Positions 26,876-36,601 of a stretch of DNA of 62,379 nucleotides are shown here, piece by piece. The notes below the pieces were generated by a model. It saw only the letters and a program-made list of their open reading frames with translations, was not told where the DNA came from and ran no database searches. Position 1 is the stretch's first letter. Every line of letters begins with the position of its first letter. The position numbers and the translations under genes were made by a program. Origin of the DNA: SAR324 cluster bacterium (GTDB lineage: Bacteria; SAR324; NAC60-12); the NCBI GenBank assembly GCA_015231885.1, contig JADGAT010000018.1, forward strand, positions 1-62,379. Direction: 5' to 3'.

Positions 26876-27958
26876 ATGAAAAAAAACTTTTTGATCATAG
26901 GCGTCTCGTTACTCTTTCTATTTTTTGCAAACAGTGCATGGGGGGCAAAACCAAAAATTGCCTGGTTTTGGTCTTCTCCCAGTTCAGGGTTTTGGCCGAT
27001 GGTGGAACGTTTTATTTCAGCAGCATCAGAAGACTTAGGAGTTGATCTTGATGCTTACAGTTATGGAGAAAACCACACGGCAATTGTCCCTCTTGTCAAA
27101 CAAGTCTTATCCAACCCCAGTACAAAACCCGATGCCGTCTTGATTCATAATTTCAAAACAAGGGGCAAGGATGTCTTGGAGCTGTGCGAACAATACAAAG
27201 TTCCTATATTGGTGTTTAACGCAGGATTTAGTGAGGCTGAAGGTGTAGGAAAACCCAGAGAAAAATATAAGTACTGGATTGGTTTGATGCTGCCGGATGA
27301 TGAATATGCTGGCTACATTCTGGCCAAAAGGCTGATAGAAGAAGCAAAAAAATTAAATAAACGGGGAAACGGTGGGGAAATTCAAATAGTGGCTCTTGAA
27401 GGGAACCGAGCGTCGGAAGCTTCTAATTCGAGGGTGAGAGGATTGAAAAAAGCAATGGCTCATTCTGAATTTAAGATTCAACAGTTCTTTCATTCTAAGT
27501 GGAAAGAACATTTAGCGCAGGAAGCATTTGAGTTGAGCTCACTTCGATACCTAGAAGTTTCACTGTATTGGGCGGCAAGCGACAGCATGGCGATTGGAGT
27601 CGTCAAAGCAGCAGAAAAGAGGGGGCTGATCCCAGGCAAAGATTTTGTTGTGGGGGGAATTGACCTTTTGCCTGAAAATCAGGAGTACCTCAAATCAGGA
27701 AAACTGGCCGTCAGCGTAGGGGGGCATTATGCAGAAGGAGCATGGGCGATCATCCTTCTGTATGATTATCTCAAGGGGTATGATTTTGCCCCATTTGAAT
27801 CGAGCTTTTTTTCCACAAAAATGGGCGATCATCAAAGTTCAACATTTGCTGAACTGGGGGATCTCCGCCAAAAATTAAGTGCAGAAAATATTAGAAAAAT
27901 CAATTTTAAACAGTTCTCCAAGGCATACAATCCTGATTTAAAAAAGTACAATTTTTAA
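26876..27958 (+). CDS. Periplasmic binding protein, type 1 fold (cassette 1)
   Basis: A 360-residue exported binding protein: signal peptide (MKKNFLIIG, hydrophobic core, ANSAWGA), then a sugar-binding/LacI-like fold with PVLVFNAG-like lobe segments, VALEGNRASEAS, and AASDSMAIGVVKAAE. The start at 26876 follows AAGGAGG; the frame upstream is not expected to be translated. No ABC permease or ATPase is adjacent, whereas a hybrid kinase starts 31 bases downstream. This resembles the LuxP-LuxQ and TorT-TorS layouts, in which the binding protein presents a ligand to the kinase. Confidence 0.85.
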   Translation: MKKNFLIIGVSLLFLFFANSAWGAKPKIAWFWSSPSSGFWPMVERFISAASEDLGVDLDAYSYGENHTAIVPLVKQVLSNPSTKPDAVLIHNFKTRGKDVLELCEQYKVPILVFNAGFSEAEGVGKPREKYKYWIGLMLPDDEYAGYILAKRLIEEAKKLNKRGNGGEIQIVALEGNRASEASNSRVRGLKKAMAHSEFKIQQFFHSKWKEHLAQEAFELSSLRYLEVSLYWAASDSMAIGVVKAAEKRGLIPGKDFVVGGIDLLPENQEYLKSGKLAVSVGGHYAEGAWAIILLYDYLKGYDFAPFESSFFSTKMGDHQSSTFAELGDLRQKLSAENIRKINFKQFSKAYNPDLKKYNF

Positions 27959-27989
27959 TTTAGGGCGTTATTTAAATAAAAAAGGTGCC

Positions 27990-30608
27990 ATGCTGAAACA
28001 CTCTCAAGTTCGCCTCAAAGATTCGATTGCCACCAAATTGTTGAGCTACGTCTTTTCGATCTACCTGGTGGTGTCTATCATTGTAACGTTGTTTCACATG
28101 GTATCGGAATATAGAAGAGTTGAGAGCAATGTCATCGAAGACATTAAAATTTTTTATCTGAACTCTAATCCCACAATGGCGACAGCCTTGTGGGAAGCTG
28201 ATAAAGATCAAATGCAGTCTGTTCTTGATGGTATTATCAGGAGCCCAACAATTCTTGGTGTCAGAATTAGTGATATTTCAGGCAGGTATGTTCACACACT
28301 CGGAAAAACTTTCAAACCGGAGAGTCAATTGCAGTCTTTGGAACAGGGGAAGCGAGGTATGCTTGTCAGGAAGTCAGGTGGTGATTTGTTTGGATATCAA
28401 TTCCCCCTCATTTATTCTACAAATACAGGAGATCATCACCTTGGCAAGATGATACTTTACTCCAGTCCTGCTGTTATATTTGCCCGAGTGCAATCCAGTT
28501 ATTTGTTCATTATCATTAATGCCATCATTAAAACGATTGTATTGTGGGTCGTTTTTCTCTGGTTCAGCCGATTTTTGCTGCAACGTCCCTTATCCGTTTT
28601 GACGTCTGTTTCCCAGGAAATTGCCCTGGATAATCTTGAAAAAGTACGTATTGATGCAAAAACCTTCGGCAAAACAAATCGCCGTCCGAATGAGTTGCAA
28701 ATTCTTGGAGAATCATTCAATGCCATGGTGCAGAAACTGCTGGAATCACGAAATGAGCTTGCCCAATCCGAGGAAACGCAAAAACGTAATTTGGAACAGC
28801 AGGTGGTCAAACGCACAAAAGAGTTATCTGATAGCGAAGAGCGTTATCGACGCCTGGTGGAGCTGGCACCGTTTGGTATTGCCATTCACCAGAATGGAAA
28901 GCTGGTTTTTATCAATAAAGCAGGTGTTGCAATCGTGGGTGCTGCGTCGACTGAGCAGCTTGAAGGAAAATCCGTATTCGACATCGTACATCCCGATTAT
29001 CGTCAAAGGGTGAGCCAAAGGATTCAGGGACTCATTCAAAATAATTTTCAGGCAGCTCCTTTGTTTGAAGAAAAATTTATTCAGTTGGATGGAAATGTCA
29101 TTGATGTGGAAGTGGCGGGCATTCCTTTTATTTATGATAATAAACCTGCCATCCAGGTGGTTTTTCAAGAAATTACCGAACGAAAAAAGTGGGAAGCGAA
29201 ACTCCAAAGAGAAAGAGAAAGCGCCCAAAAAGCCAATCAGGCCAAGAGTCTATTTCTCTCCAATATGAGTCATGAACTGCGTACTCCACTCAATGCCATT
29301 CTCGGTTTTTCTCAAATGATGGCACACGGCCAGAACCTCACTCCCGACCAGACACAAAACCTGAACATCATCAACCGCAGTGGAGAACACCTGCTCACGC
29401 TCATCAATGACATTCTGGATATGTCGAAAATTGAAGCGGGGCAAATAAACCTCAAAGAAAATGATGTGGATTTGTTTGTCTTGTTGGAAGATATAAAGAA
29501 CCTTTTCAAAATTCGTATGGAGGACAAAGGATTGAGCCTGCAGATGGAGCATTCTGATAATATTCCTCAATTCATTCGAACCGATGAGGCGAAACTGCGT
29601 CAGATTTTGATGAACCTGATCAGTAATGCGGTCAAGTTCACTGAAGAGGGATCCATCACAATCCGCGTTGCTGTTGAAAAGAACCTTCCTCTTGAGCTGC
29701 GCTTTGAGGTGCAGGACACGGGATCCGGCATTGCTCCTGAGGATATTGAGTGCCTGTTTGAACCATTCACACAAACCAAAAGCAGTCAAAAATCACAGGA
29801 AGGAACAGGGTTGGGTCTTTCGATCAGCCGTAAATTTGTTCAGCTGCTCGGAGGAGATATTACCGTAAAAAGTCAACTGGGTGAGGGTTCCACGTTCCAG
29901 TTTACTATTTTAGCCCGGCAAGGAAATCAGGGAGCACTGAAAAAAGCTCCTTCTCCTCAAGTTGTGGGTGTGGAAGCAAAAGAAAAACATCGGATCCTGA
30001 TTGTTGATGATGTGGAAACCAATCGGCAAGTACTGGTCAAATGGCTGACCCCCTTGGAGTTTGAACTGAAGGAAGCGGCCAATGGACAAGAAGCCGTTGC
30101 GATATGGAAAGAATGGAACCCTCACCTGGTTTGGATGGACATTCGCATGCCCGTGATGGATGGTTATGAAGCCACTCGGCAAATCAAAGCAACTGTAGCA
30201 GGCAAGGATATTGTGATCATTGCTGTCTCGGCTTCTGCCTTTGAGGATAAAAGAGAAGAGACTCTGGCCGCAGGATGTGACGATTTCATTGCCAAACCAT
30301 TTAAGGAAAATGAAATCTTTGAAATGATGCAAAAACACCTTGGACTGCAATATATTTATGAGGAAAACCATCAGCAGAAATTGGCAGAAACGAAAAAAAA
30401 TGGAGAAAATATCAATATACAGGAGGAAATGAGGAAGCTTCCCAGGCAATGGAAAACGGAGATGAAACAAGCCATTGAACATTTGAATCCGAAGCAAATA
30501 CATGTACTCATGGGGCAGCTTCGTGAGCAAAATGAAATATTAGTTGATGCAATATGGCAACGTATGGATCGGTTTGAATATGAAACAATTTTGGTGTCGC
30601 TCGACTAG
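27990..30608 (+). CDS. Hybrid histidine kinase (cassette 1)
   Basis: An 872-residue membrane kinase. Two membrane helices (about 14-36 and 168-193) frame a ~130-residue periplasmic domain with the signature ALW-x5-Q-x8-I-x3-P-x3-GV shared with the cassette 3 and 4 kinases. A HAMP-like linker, a PAS domain (about 287-395), the His core (SHELRTPLNAILGFSQ, His about 428), an ATPase (NLISNAVKF, GTGLGLSISRKF) and a receiver (Asp about 717) follow. The last ~60 residues are a helical tail with HLNPKQI and MDRFEYETIL. The phosphotransfer output after the receiver is not encoded here. Confidence 0.93.
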   Translation: MLKHSQVRLKDSIATKLLSYVFSIYLVVSIIVTLFHMVSEYRRVESNVIEDIKIFYLNSNPTMATALWEADKDQMQSVLDGIIRSPTILGVRISDISGRYVHTLGKTFKPESQLQSLEQGKRGMLVRKSGGDLFGYQFPLIYSTNTGDHHLGKMILYSSPAVIFARVQSSYLFIIINAIIKTIVLWVVFLWFSRFLLQRPLSVLTSVSQEIALDNLEKVRIDAKTFGKTNRRPNELQILGESFNAMVQKLLESRNELAQSEETQKRNLEQQVVKRTKELSDSEERYRRLVELAPFGIAIHQNGKLVFINKAGVAIVGAASTEQLEGKSVFDIVHPDYRQRVSQRIQGLIQNNFQAAPLFEEKFIQLDGNVIDVEVAGIPFIYDNKPAIQVVFQEITERKKWEAKLQRERESAQKANQAKSLFLSNMSHELRTPLNAILGFSQMMAHGQNLTPDQTQNLNIINRSGEHLLTLINDILDMSKIEAGQINLKENDVDLFVLLEDIKNLFKIRMEDKGLSLQMEHSDNIPQFIRTDEAKLRQILMNLISNAVKFTEEGSITIRVAVEKNLPLELRFEVQDTGSGIAPEDIECLFEPFTQTKSSQKSQEGTGLGLSISRKFVQLLGGDITVKSQLGEGSTFQFTILARQGNQGALKKAPSPQVVGVEAKEKHRILIVDDVETNRQVLVKWLTPLEFELKEAANGQEAVAIWKEWNPHLVWMDIRMPVMDGYEATRQIKATVAGKDIVIIAVSASAFEDKREETLAAGCDDFIAKPFKENEIFEMMQKHLGLQYIYEENHQQKLAETKKNGENINIQEEMRKLPRQWKTEMKQAIEHLNPKQIHVLMGQLREQNEILVDAIWQRMDRFEYETILVSLD

Positions 30609-30675
30609 GGGTTCGATACGCATTAAAACGAATGATTGAATTTGAGGAAATGCTATGAAATCAGCGATTGTCTTA
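30449..30675. repeat. 227-bp near-identical repeat, copy A
   Basis: The sequence covers the 3' end of the cassette 1 kinase, the intergenic gap and the first codons of the following binding-protein gene. It aligns without gaps to 35484-35710 at a constant offset of 5035 bp, with about eight mismatches by eye. The flanking kinase sequences are much less alike. Confidence 0.9.
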
Positions 30676-31410
30676 TTTATTAGTTTTTGGATCGGCAGCT
30701 TTGTGTTTGCGGACAATTGCCACATTCGAGTCAGGGTTACCGATTTTCCTCCTCAATATTTTCAAGATGAGCAAGGGGAATGGCAAGGATTGTCCGTTGA
30801 ATTGTCAAAAATTCTCTTAAAGGAGGCTGACTGTACAGTAAGCTTTTACGACATGCCCTGGGCAAGGGGGCTTCTGTCTATGAAAAAAGGTGATTTGGAT
30901 ATGATGACCAACCTTTCCATTACGGAAGAGCGAAAAAAATATATGCACTATGTTGGCCCTCAACGAGATGAATCCATGGTGCTGGCAGTTCATAATGATT
31001 CGAATTATCATATCCAGTCTCTGGATGATCTTAAAAAAATAGATGGGATCATCGCAATTCAAAATGATGGTTTTTATGGAGAAGCATTTGATGTCAAAAT
31101 GAAAACGGATCCAGAGTTTAGAGAGATTTTTCAAAAGACGACTTATACTACAAAATACGGAATTCAAATCTCAAAGGACCGATTGGACGGATTTATCATG
31201 GATCGATATGATTTGACGTATAAGATTCAGACGGATCCTACTTTTCAGGATGTCAAAATTTATCGGAATTTTTTTATTCACCAAAACTGGGTGTATTTTG
31301 GATTCAGTAAAAAATCTGTTTCACCAAAATGGCTGAAGCAGATTGAAAACGCCTATGATCGAGTAAAACGCAGAGGAGGATTTGAGCGTATTCTTAAACG
31401 ATTTCAATAA
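30655..31410 (+). CDS. SBP_bac_3-type binding protein (cassette 2)
   Basis: A 251-residue exported protein of the family-3 solute-binding (amino-acid-like) fold. A signal peptide ends near GSFVFADN. Core features are GEWQGLSVELSKILLKEA, the YDMPWARGLLSMKKGDLDMMTNLSITEERKKYM block that forms the binding cleft, and a C-terminal lobe ending in the amphipathic helix NAYDRVKRRGGFERILKRF. It follows the cassette 1 kinase by 46 bases, with GAGGA before the ATG. There is no transporter nearby, so it is probably a sensory subunit. Its beginning is copied in the vestige at 35690. Confidence 0.85.
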   Translation: MKSAIVLFISFWIGSFVFADNCHIRVRVTDFPPQYFQDEQGEWQGLSVELSKILLKEADCTVSFYDMPWARGLLSMKKGDLDMMTNLSITEERKKYMHYVGPQRDESMVLAVHNDSNYHIQSLDDLKKIDGIIAIQNDGFYGEAFDVKMKTDPEFREIFQKTTYTTKYGIQISKDRLDGFIMDRYDLTYKIQTDPTFQDVKIYRNFFIHQNWVYFGFSKKSVSPKWLKQIENAYDRVKRRGGFERILKRFQ

Positions 31411-31450
31411 AGCCAAATTTTGTCTTTAAAATAATAACAAGAGGAGAGTT

Positions 31451-33064
31451 ATGAGGTTTCGTTGCGGTACACCGAATTTTAAAAAATTATTGTCTCTTTG
31501 TAGCCTTTTTATTTTACTGTGGAGTGTGACTTCCTATGCAAACACAAATGAGCAAAAACGAGGAGGAGAACTCGTCGCCAATCTTTATTTTTTCCCTCAC
31601 CACTTGAACCCTGCGATTCAGTCCGGATTCGCCACCGCATTTCCTGGAACACAAGTCTTTGCTGGTCTTGTACGTTTTGATAATGAATGGAATCCCCATC
31701 CGTATTTGGCAAAACAATGGAATATTTCTAAAGACGGTCTTACCGTCACGGTTCATTTGGTTGAAAATGCCTTATTTCATGATGGCCACCCTATTACTTC
31801 TGAAGATGTTGCTTTTTCGGTTATGACAGTAAAAACGTTGCATCCGTTTAAATCCATGATGGCACCAGTTCAACGAGTCGACACTCCTGATCGCTATACT
31901 GCTGTTTTTCGTCTGAATAAACCTCATCCTGCTATCATATTGGCCATGTCTCCGGCTTTGCTACCGATTTTACCCAAACACATATACGGGAGCCCGGAGA
32001 AAGTTAAAGCTCACCCGGCCAATAAACAAACCGTTGGCTCCGGGCCTTTTATCTTAAAGAAATTTGTTCCCGGTGAGAAAATCATTCTTGAGCGCAATCC
32101 CCGATTTTTCATTCCGGGGCGTCCGTATTTGGACCAATTGAGACTTACAATTCCTAAAAATACCTTGCAAGAAGCAATGGACATGGAAACCGGCAAGGCT
32201 CATATGATCAGTCTATATGATAATATTGAAGAATTAAAACAGATGCAAAGCCTGGAACATATTACGGTGATAAAAGACGCGTTTAAAGGAATCGGTTCGA
32301 TCTATTGGTTGGCCTTTAACCTTCGATCTAAACCCTTTGATGACGTTCGAGTTAGAAAAGCCATTGCCTATGCCATCGATCGCAAATTTTTAATCGAAAC
32401 CATATATCAAGGAGAAGCTGCTACGGCAACTGGTCCAATCTCTACTGCCAGTCCTTTTTATTCATCGGATGTAAACAAATATTATCAGGATTTCAAAAAA
32501 GCAAACCGTTTGTTGGATGAGGCTGGGTATCGTCGTGACAGTTCAGGGAAACGGTTCTCGTTTCGTCTAACGTACATACCTGCTAAAACACAGACTCATC
32601 GCCAATTGATGGAATATTTACAGCAGATTTTTCTTCGGGAGTTGGGGGTAGAAGCCAAAATCGAACATCCGAAAGATTTTATAAATTGGTCAAAAACCGT
32701 TGGAAACTGGGATTTCGATGTTAGTCTTGATATCGTATATAATTGGGGAGACCCCGTAATCGGAGTACATCGAACTTATTTAAGCTCAAATATTCGTAAG
32801 GGTGTCATTTGGAGTAATACGCAAGGATATAGCAATCCAGTTGCAGATGCTTTAATGGAAAAGGCTTCGAAAGAATTGAATTTTGTCAAACGCAAAAAAT
32901 TATATGCTGAATTTCAAACACTAATCGCTGATGAACTTCCTATTTATCCATTGTATCAGTTTGATTTCGCAATTGCTCATGATAAACGCCTTAAGGGGGT
33001 TGGAAACAGCATTTGGGGAATGATGAGTCCAATGGATGACGTGTATTGGGATAAGAAACCGTGA
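31451..33064 (+). CDS. SBP_bac_5-type (peptide-class) binding protein (cassette 2)
   Basis: A 537-residue periplasmic protein of the oligopeptide/dipeptide binding class. Signal peptide (LFILLWSVTSYA) and family segments such as FHDGHPITSEDVAFS, VGSGPFILKKFVPGEKIILERNPRFF and VRKAIAYAIDRKFLIE are clear. It is normally the receptor of a five-gene transporter, yet no permease or ATPase is encoded here. It abuts the cassette 2 kinase: its stop overlaps an alternative kinase start. Ribosome site AGAGGAGA is strong. It is the largest binding protein in the array and the only one of this class. Confidence 0.88.
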   Translation: MRFRCGTPNFKKLLSLCSLFILLWSVTSYANTNEQKRGGELVANLYFFPHHLNPAIQSGFATAFPGTQVFAGLVRFDNEWNPHPYLAKQWNISKDGLTVTVHLVENALFHDGHPITSEDVAFSVMTVKTLHPFKSMMAPVQRVDTPDRYTAVFRLNKPHPAIILAMSPALLPILPKHIYGSPEKVKAHPANKQTVGSGPFILKKFVPGEKIILERNPRFFIPGRPYLDQLRLTIPKNTLQEAMDMETGKAHMISLYDNIEELKQMQSLEHITVIKDAFKGIGSIYWLAFNLRSKPFDDVRVRKAIAYAIDRKFLIETIYQGEAATATGPISTASPFYSSDVNKYYQDFKKANRLLDEAGYRRDSSGKRFSFRLTYIPAKTQTHRQLMEYLQQIFLRELGVEAKIEHPKDFINWSKTVGNWDFDVSLDIVYNWGDPVIGVHRTYLSSNIRKGVIWSNTQGYSNPVADALMEKASKELNFVKRKKLYAEFQTLIADELPIYPLYQFDFAIAHDKRLKGVGNSIWGMMSPMDDVYWDKKP

Positions 33065-33072
33065 GGATATCA

Positions 33073-35643
33073 ATGCGCCCTGGATATCTTATTAAACTTG
33101 GTATATCCGCCAAATTAATGGCTGGTCTGGTTTTTATAGCTTTGACCGCAGTCACTTCCATTGGTGTGGCGCGGTATTATTTTGATAAGTTTGAAACGGT
33201 ATTTGGGACAATACCGGATAAATATCTTCCCCTCCTTATAACCGCATCCGAGTTGGTGAAGGGGATCGATAGTTTGATTAAAAATGAGTACAATATTATC
33301 CTCACCGACAATTCAATTGTCCTGGAGTCACTTAAGAAAAAAATTAGTCAGAATATACACAAAAACCGTGAATTAATCACTCGGTTACAAGATTCAGACG
33401 TACGGGAGCTGGAAGACCTGTCCACAAAGTTACTGCATCTTTCTGAGAATATTCATGCGTTGATAGAACTTGTTACGACAAACATTAAACATCATCTCCG
33501 GATGCGCCAAATTGCAACGTATATCAGGCAAGCATCGGATGCGTTTCGAATTGAAACAGAAAGATTGCGAGGCCAGGATACGCTGAGCCCTCTTCGGGAA
33601 AAATATATGCAGATCTTCAGTCTGCTGCGCGATATTCCTAATACTTCTGACGAACAGCAATTGATTGAGTATCGAAACCAAATAGAAAATTTACGAAACC
33701 TGATCGCAAATGCTCATCAGAATGAACGCAAGGAAACTGCACCTTTCATGGATAGCGCTAAAACGATCGAACGTTATGGAATAGGAAATGACGGGTTATT
33801 GAGCTTGGCTGAGGGAATTCTCAAGCAAAGAAAAGCGATTCAACAAATGCTCATTGAAAATTCTTTGTTGTCTGATGGACTGGTGAAACAGACTGACCGA
33901 GTATTGTTATCCGTCTACGAAAGCGTCAAACTGCAAAGTAATGAAATCACTCAGGATATTGATGTTCTTGGCAAATTGTTCCTGATGATTCCGGCTGTCA
34001 TCATATTCAGTGTGGTTCTGATGTACCTTTTTATCCGGCGCTCAATTATCGGTCGGATCTTATACCTGGAATTTTGCATGCGAGAACATGTAGGAGGAAA
34101 TCCTGTTCCAGTGCAAGCGACCGGTCATGATGAAATTGCCAGTATGTCACAATCGCTGTCCTATTTTATTGACCAACGTCAAAAATATGAGGCTAAATTG
34201 CAGGAAGCTAAAGAATTAGCGGAACAGGCGAATCAGGCCAAAAGCGTTTTTTTAGCAAACATGAGCCATGAGCTTCGTACCCCTCTTAACGCTATCCTTG
34301 GTTTTTCTCAAATTCTAACCCGCAGCACAAACCTGAAAGACGAAGAAAAGGACAACCTGAATATCATCAATCAAAGTGGGGAGCATTTATTGACTATGAT
34401 CAATGATGTATTGGATCTCTCCAAAATTGAATCAGGACGCATCAGTCTGAATGACTCGGTTTTTGATTTGCATCGGATATTGGATGAGGTCAGAGATATG
34501 TTTAAAGCCAGAACAGAAAATAAGGGATTGTATCTCAAAAGCAAAATTGGAGACAATGTTCCTCAATTTTTGAAAACCGATGAAACCCGATTACGCCAGG
34601 TTCTCATTAATTTACTGAATAATGCCGTCAAGTTCACGGATGAGGGGGGAATTGCTTTGAGAGTGAAATCCCTTAACGATGAGCAACACAAAACAGATAA
34701 AATAATCTATATGAGGTTTGAGGTGGAAGATACCGGTCCGGGAATCAAACAAGAGGACATCGAACGAATTTTCGACCCATTTTTTCAGGAAAAAACCGGA
34801 ATAAAGTCTCATGAAGGGTCTGGATTGGGATTAGCGATTAGTCGCAAATTTGTTCAGCTAATGAACGGGACTATTTCCGTTGAAAGCGAAGTTGGAAAGG
34901 GTTCCCTCTTTGTTGTAGAGCTAGAGATGGAAAAAGCTGATCCTGTCGAAGCAAAGGCCGCAACCATTCCTGGAAAAGTGATTTCGATCGCGCCTGACCC
35001 GGAAACAGGCAAAACAAGTGGATACCGGATCTTGATTGTTGATGACGTTTCAAACAACCGACAATTACTTTCCCAATTATTATCTCCGATCGGATTCGAC
35101 GTAAAAGAAGCCCGACATGGGCAGGAGGCTGTTGAAATTTTTGAAAATTGGAATCCCAGTTTGATCTGGATGGATATGCGAATGCCTGTAATGGATGGTC
35201 GAGAAGCCACCAAGAGAATTAAAGAACTGGCAAAAAGAAACGGGAACGATACCGTCATTATTGCTATTTCAGCAGCTATATTTGAGAGCGATGTTGAAGC
35301 AGTGATTTCAGGGGGTTGTGACGATTTCTTGAGTAAACCGTTTAAGGAATCGGAAATATTCGGAAAAATTCAAAAACATCTTGGGCTTCAATATATTTAT
35401 GAAAATTCTAGCAAAGAAGAAAACACAGAATCAATGAACGATACTGATGAAGTTTTAAAGAATATCGAAGACCTCTCCACAGAATGGAAAATGGAGATGA
35501 AACAAGCGATTGAACATTTGAATCCGAAGCAAATACATGCACTCATGGGGCAGCTTCGTGAGCAAGATGAAATATTAGCTGATGCAATATGGCAACGTAT
35601 GGATCGGTTTGAATATGAAACAATTTTGGTGTGGCTCGACTAG
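33073..35643 (+). CDS. Hybrid histidine kinase with a helical periplasmic sensor (cassette 2)
   Basis: An 856-residue kinase. Unlike the others, its periplasmic region is long (about residues 32-312) and wholly helical, of the TorS/four-helix-bundle kind, between two membrane helices (about 11-30 and 305-325). There is no PAS domain. His about 399 (SHELRTPLNAILGFSQ), ATPase motifs (NLLNNAVKF, GSGLGLAISRKF), receiver Asp about 701, then the helical tail with HLNPKQI and MDRFEYETIL. GAGGA precedes the ATG at 33073; GTG at 33061 is an alternative that overlaps the SBP stop. Its 3' end is nearly identical in DNA to cassette 1. Confidence 0.92.
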   Translation: MRPGYLIKLGISAKLMAGLVFIALTAVTSIGVARYYFDKFETVFGTIPDKYLPLLITASELVKGIDSLIKNEYNIILTDNSIVLESLKKKISQNIHKNRELITRLQDSDVRELEDLSTKLLHLSENIHALIELVTTNIKHHLRMRQIATYIRQASDAFRIETERLRGQDTLSPLREKYMQIFSLLRDIPNTSDEQQLIEYRNQIENLRNLIANAHQNERKETAPFMDSAKTIERYGIGNDGLLSLAEGILKQRKAIQQMLIENSLLSDGLVKQTDRVLLSVYESVKLQSNEITQDIDVLGKLFLMIPAVIIFSVVLMYLFIRRSIIGRILYLEFCMREHVGGNPVPVQATGHDEIASMSQSLSYFIDQRQKYEAKLQEAKELAEQANQAKSVFLANMSHELRTPLNAILGFSQILTRSTNLKDEEKDNLNIINQSGEHLLTMINDVLDLSKIESGRISLNDSVFDLHRILDEVRDMFKARTENKGLYLKSKIGDNVPQFLKTDETRLRQVLINLLNNAVKFTDEGGIALRVKSLNDEQHKTDKIIYMRFEVEDTGPGIKQEDIERIFDPFFQEKTGIKSHEGSGLGLAISRKFVQLMNGTISVESEVGKGSLFVVELEMEKADPVEAKAATIPGKVISIAPDPETGKTSGYRILIVDDVSNNRQLLSQLLSPIGFDVKEARHGQEAVEIFENWNPSLIWMDMRMPVMDGREATKRIKELAKRNGNDTVIIAISAAIFESDVEAVISGGCDDFLSKPFKESEIFGKIQKHLGLQYIYENSSKEENTESMNDTDEVLKNIEDLSTEWKMEMKQAIEHLNPKQIHALMGQLREQDEILADAIWQRMDRFEYETILVWLD

Positions 35644-35710
35644 GGGTTCGATACGCATTAAAACGAATGATTGAATTTGAGGAAATGCTATGAAACCAGC
35701 GATTTTCTTA
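35484..35710. repeat. 227-bp near-identical repeat, copy B
   Basis: Counterpart of 30449-30675. It covers the 3' end of the cassette 2 kinase and the same intergenic gap, then enters the start of a binding-protein gene that stops after ten codons. The conserved stretch includes non-coding bases, which argues against selection on protein alone and for recent copying. Confidence 0.9.
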
Positions 35711-35722
35711 AAAGCCAAATGA
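35690..35722 (+). pseudogene. Vestige of a family-3 binding-protein gene
   Basis: An ATG with the same GAGGA-type leader as 30655 opens a frame that matches the first seven codons of the cassette 2 binding protein (MKxAIxL) and then reads K-A-K-stop. The bases after codon 8 (AAAGCCAAAT) match those just after the stop of that gene at 31410. This looks like an internal deletion joining the gene's start to the region behind its end. Confidence 0.7.
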
Positions 35723-35785
35723 TGTGATTTCTTGGATCAGGAACTCATCAACTAATGTACTTAACCTAAAAATAAGGTGTTTGCC

Positions 35786-36574
35786 ATGAAATCACAACGA
35801 AAATTAAGACATACTTTTTGTTTCAGCTATGTTTGTGCACTCTTTTTATTTGTCTTTTTGTTCACACCATCCATCTCTGAGGGACAAACTTATAATGCTG
35901 CTGGTGTGCAAATCCCGGGTTTGGTGGAAAGCTCCTCGACTGGGGCCATGGTCGAAATTCTTCATGAAGCGATGAACAGAAATACTTATAAGGTCAACAT
36001 TGAAATCTTTCCTGCTATTAGACAGGAAAGGGTGTTTAGCGGCACTAAAATACTCATTGCGTTTCCTTTTCTTTCCTCAGAAGTTGGTGAAGGCAAAGAT
36101 ATTCAGGGTATTAAATCGGAACCAATTCATTATAAAGAAGATTTTATTGTCAATTTGAGGAAAAACGCGGAAATAACAACAATTGATGACATAAAAGGAA
36201 TGGAAATAGGTCTAACTCGAGGCTTTCCTTATGCAGAAGCCATTACTCAAAATTCTACCATAAAAATTTTGTATGCAACAACGGACGAGCAGAGTATTAC
36301 TCAGTTATTGAGAAATCGAGTTGATGCCATTATCATGGATATTACTCCATTTGAGTCCATTCTCAAAAATTTTTCTGAAAAAGAACGCAATCAATTCCGT
36401 ATCTCGAAAAAACCGATCACTCGAGACCCTTCTTTTATTGTGTTCAAAGACTCTCCTGAAGGACGCAAACTAAGCCAACAGATTAGCAAAACCCTGCTTC
36501 AAATGAAACAGGATGGAACATTTGAAAAAATTTACAGTAAATATGGTGTTCCAGTTACGGCATGGACAAAATAG
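35786..36574 (+). CDS. SBP_bac_3-type binding protein (cassette 3)
   Basis: A 262-residue exported protein with a long hydrophobic signal (FCFSYVCALFLFVFLF) and a cleavage region near ISEGQ. The family-3 fold shows in GAMVEILHEAMN, a first-lobe FPAIRQERVF segment where the other members have P-W-x-R, and a second lobe with DDIKGMEIGLTRGFPYAEAI and DAIIMDITPFESIL. The C-terminal helix (LLQMKQDGTFEKIYSKYGV) is typical. AAGG leads the ATG at 35786; the frame opens nine bases earlier at GTG. It lies 28 bases before the cassette 3 kinase. Confidence 0.82.
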   Translation: MKSQRKLRHTFCFSYVCALFLFVFLFTPSISEGQTYNAAGVQIPGLVESSSTGAMVEILHEAMNRNTYKVNIEIFPAIRQERVFSGTKILIAFPFLSSEVGEGKDIQGIKSEPIHYKEDFIVNLRKNAEITTIDDIKGMEIGLTRGFPYAEAITQNSTIKILYATTDEQSITQLLRNRVDAIIMDITPFESILKNFSEKERNQFRISKKPITRDPSFIVFKDSPEGRKLSQQISKTLLQMKQDGTFEKIYSKYGVPVTAWTK

Positions 36575-36601
36575 TTTGTTAGAATTTTTGATCAAATATT
36601 T

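Noticed and set aside
30425..30605. HPt domain at the kinase C termini
   Set aside because: No H-x-L-K-G-type motif; the only recurrent His is Gln in one paralogue.
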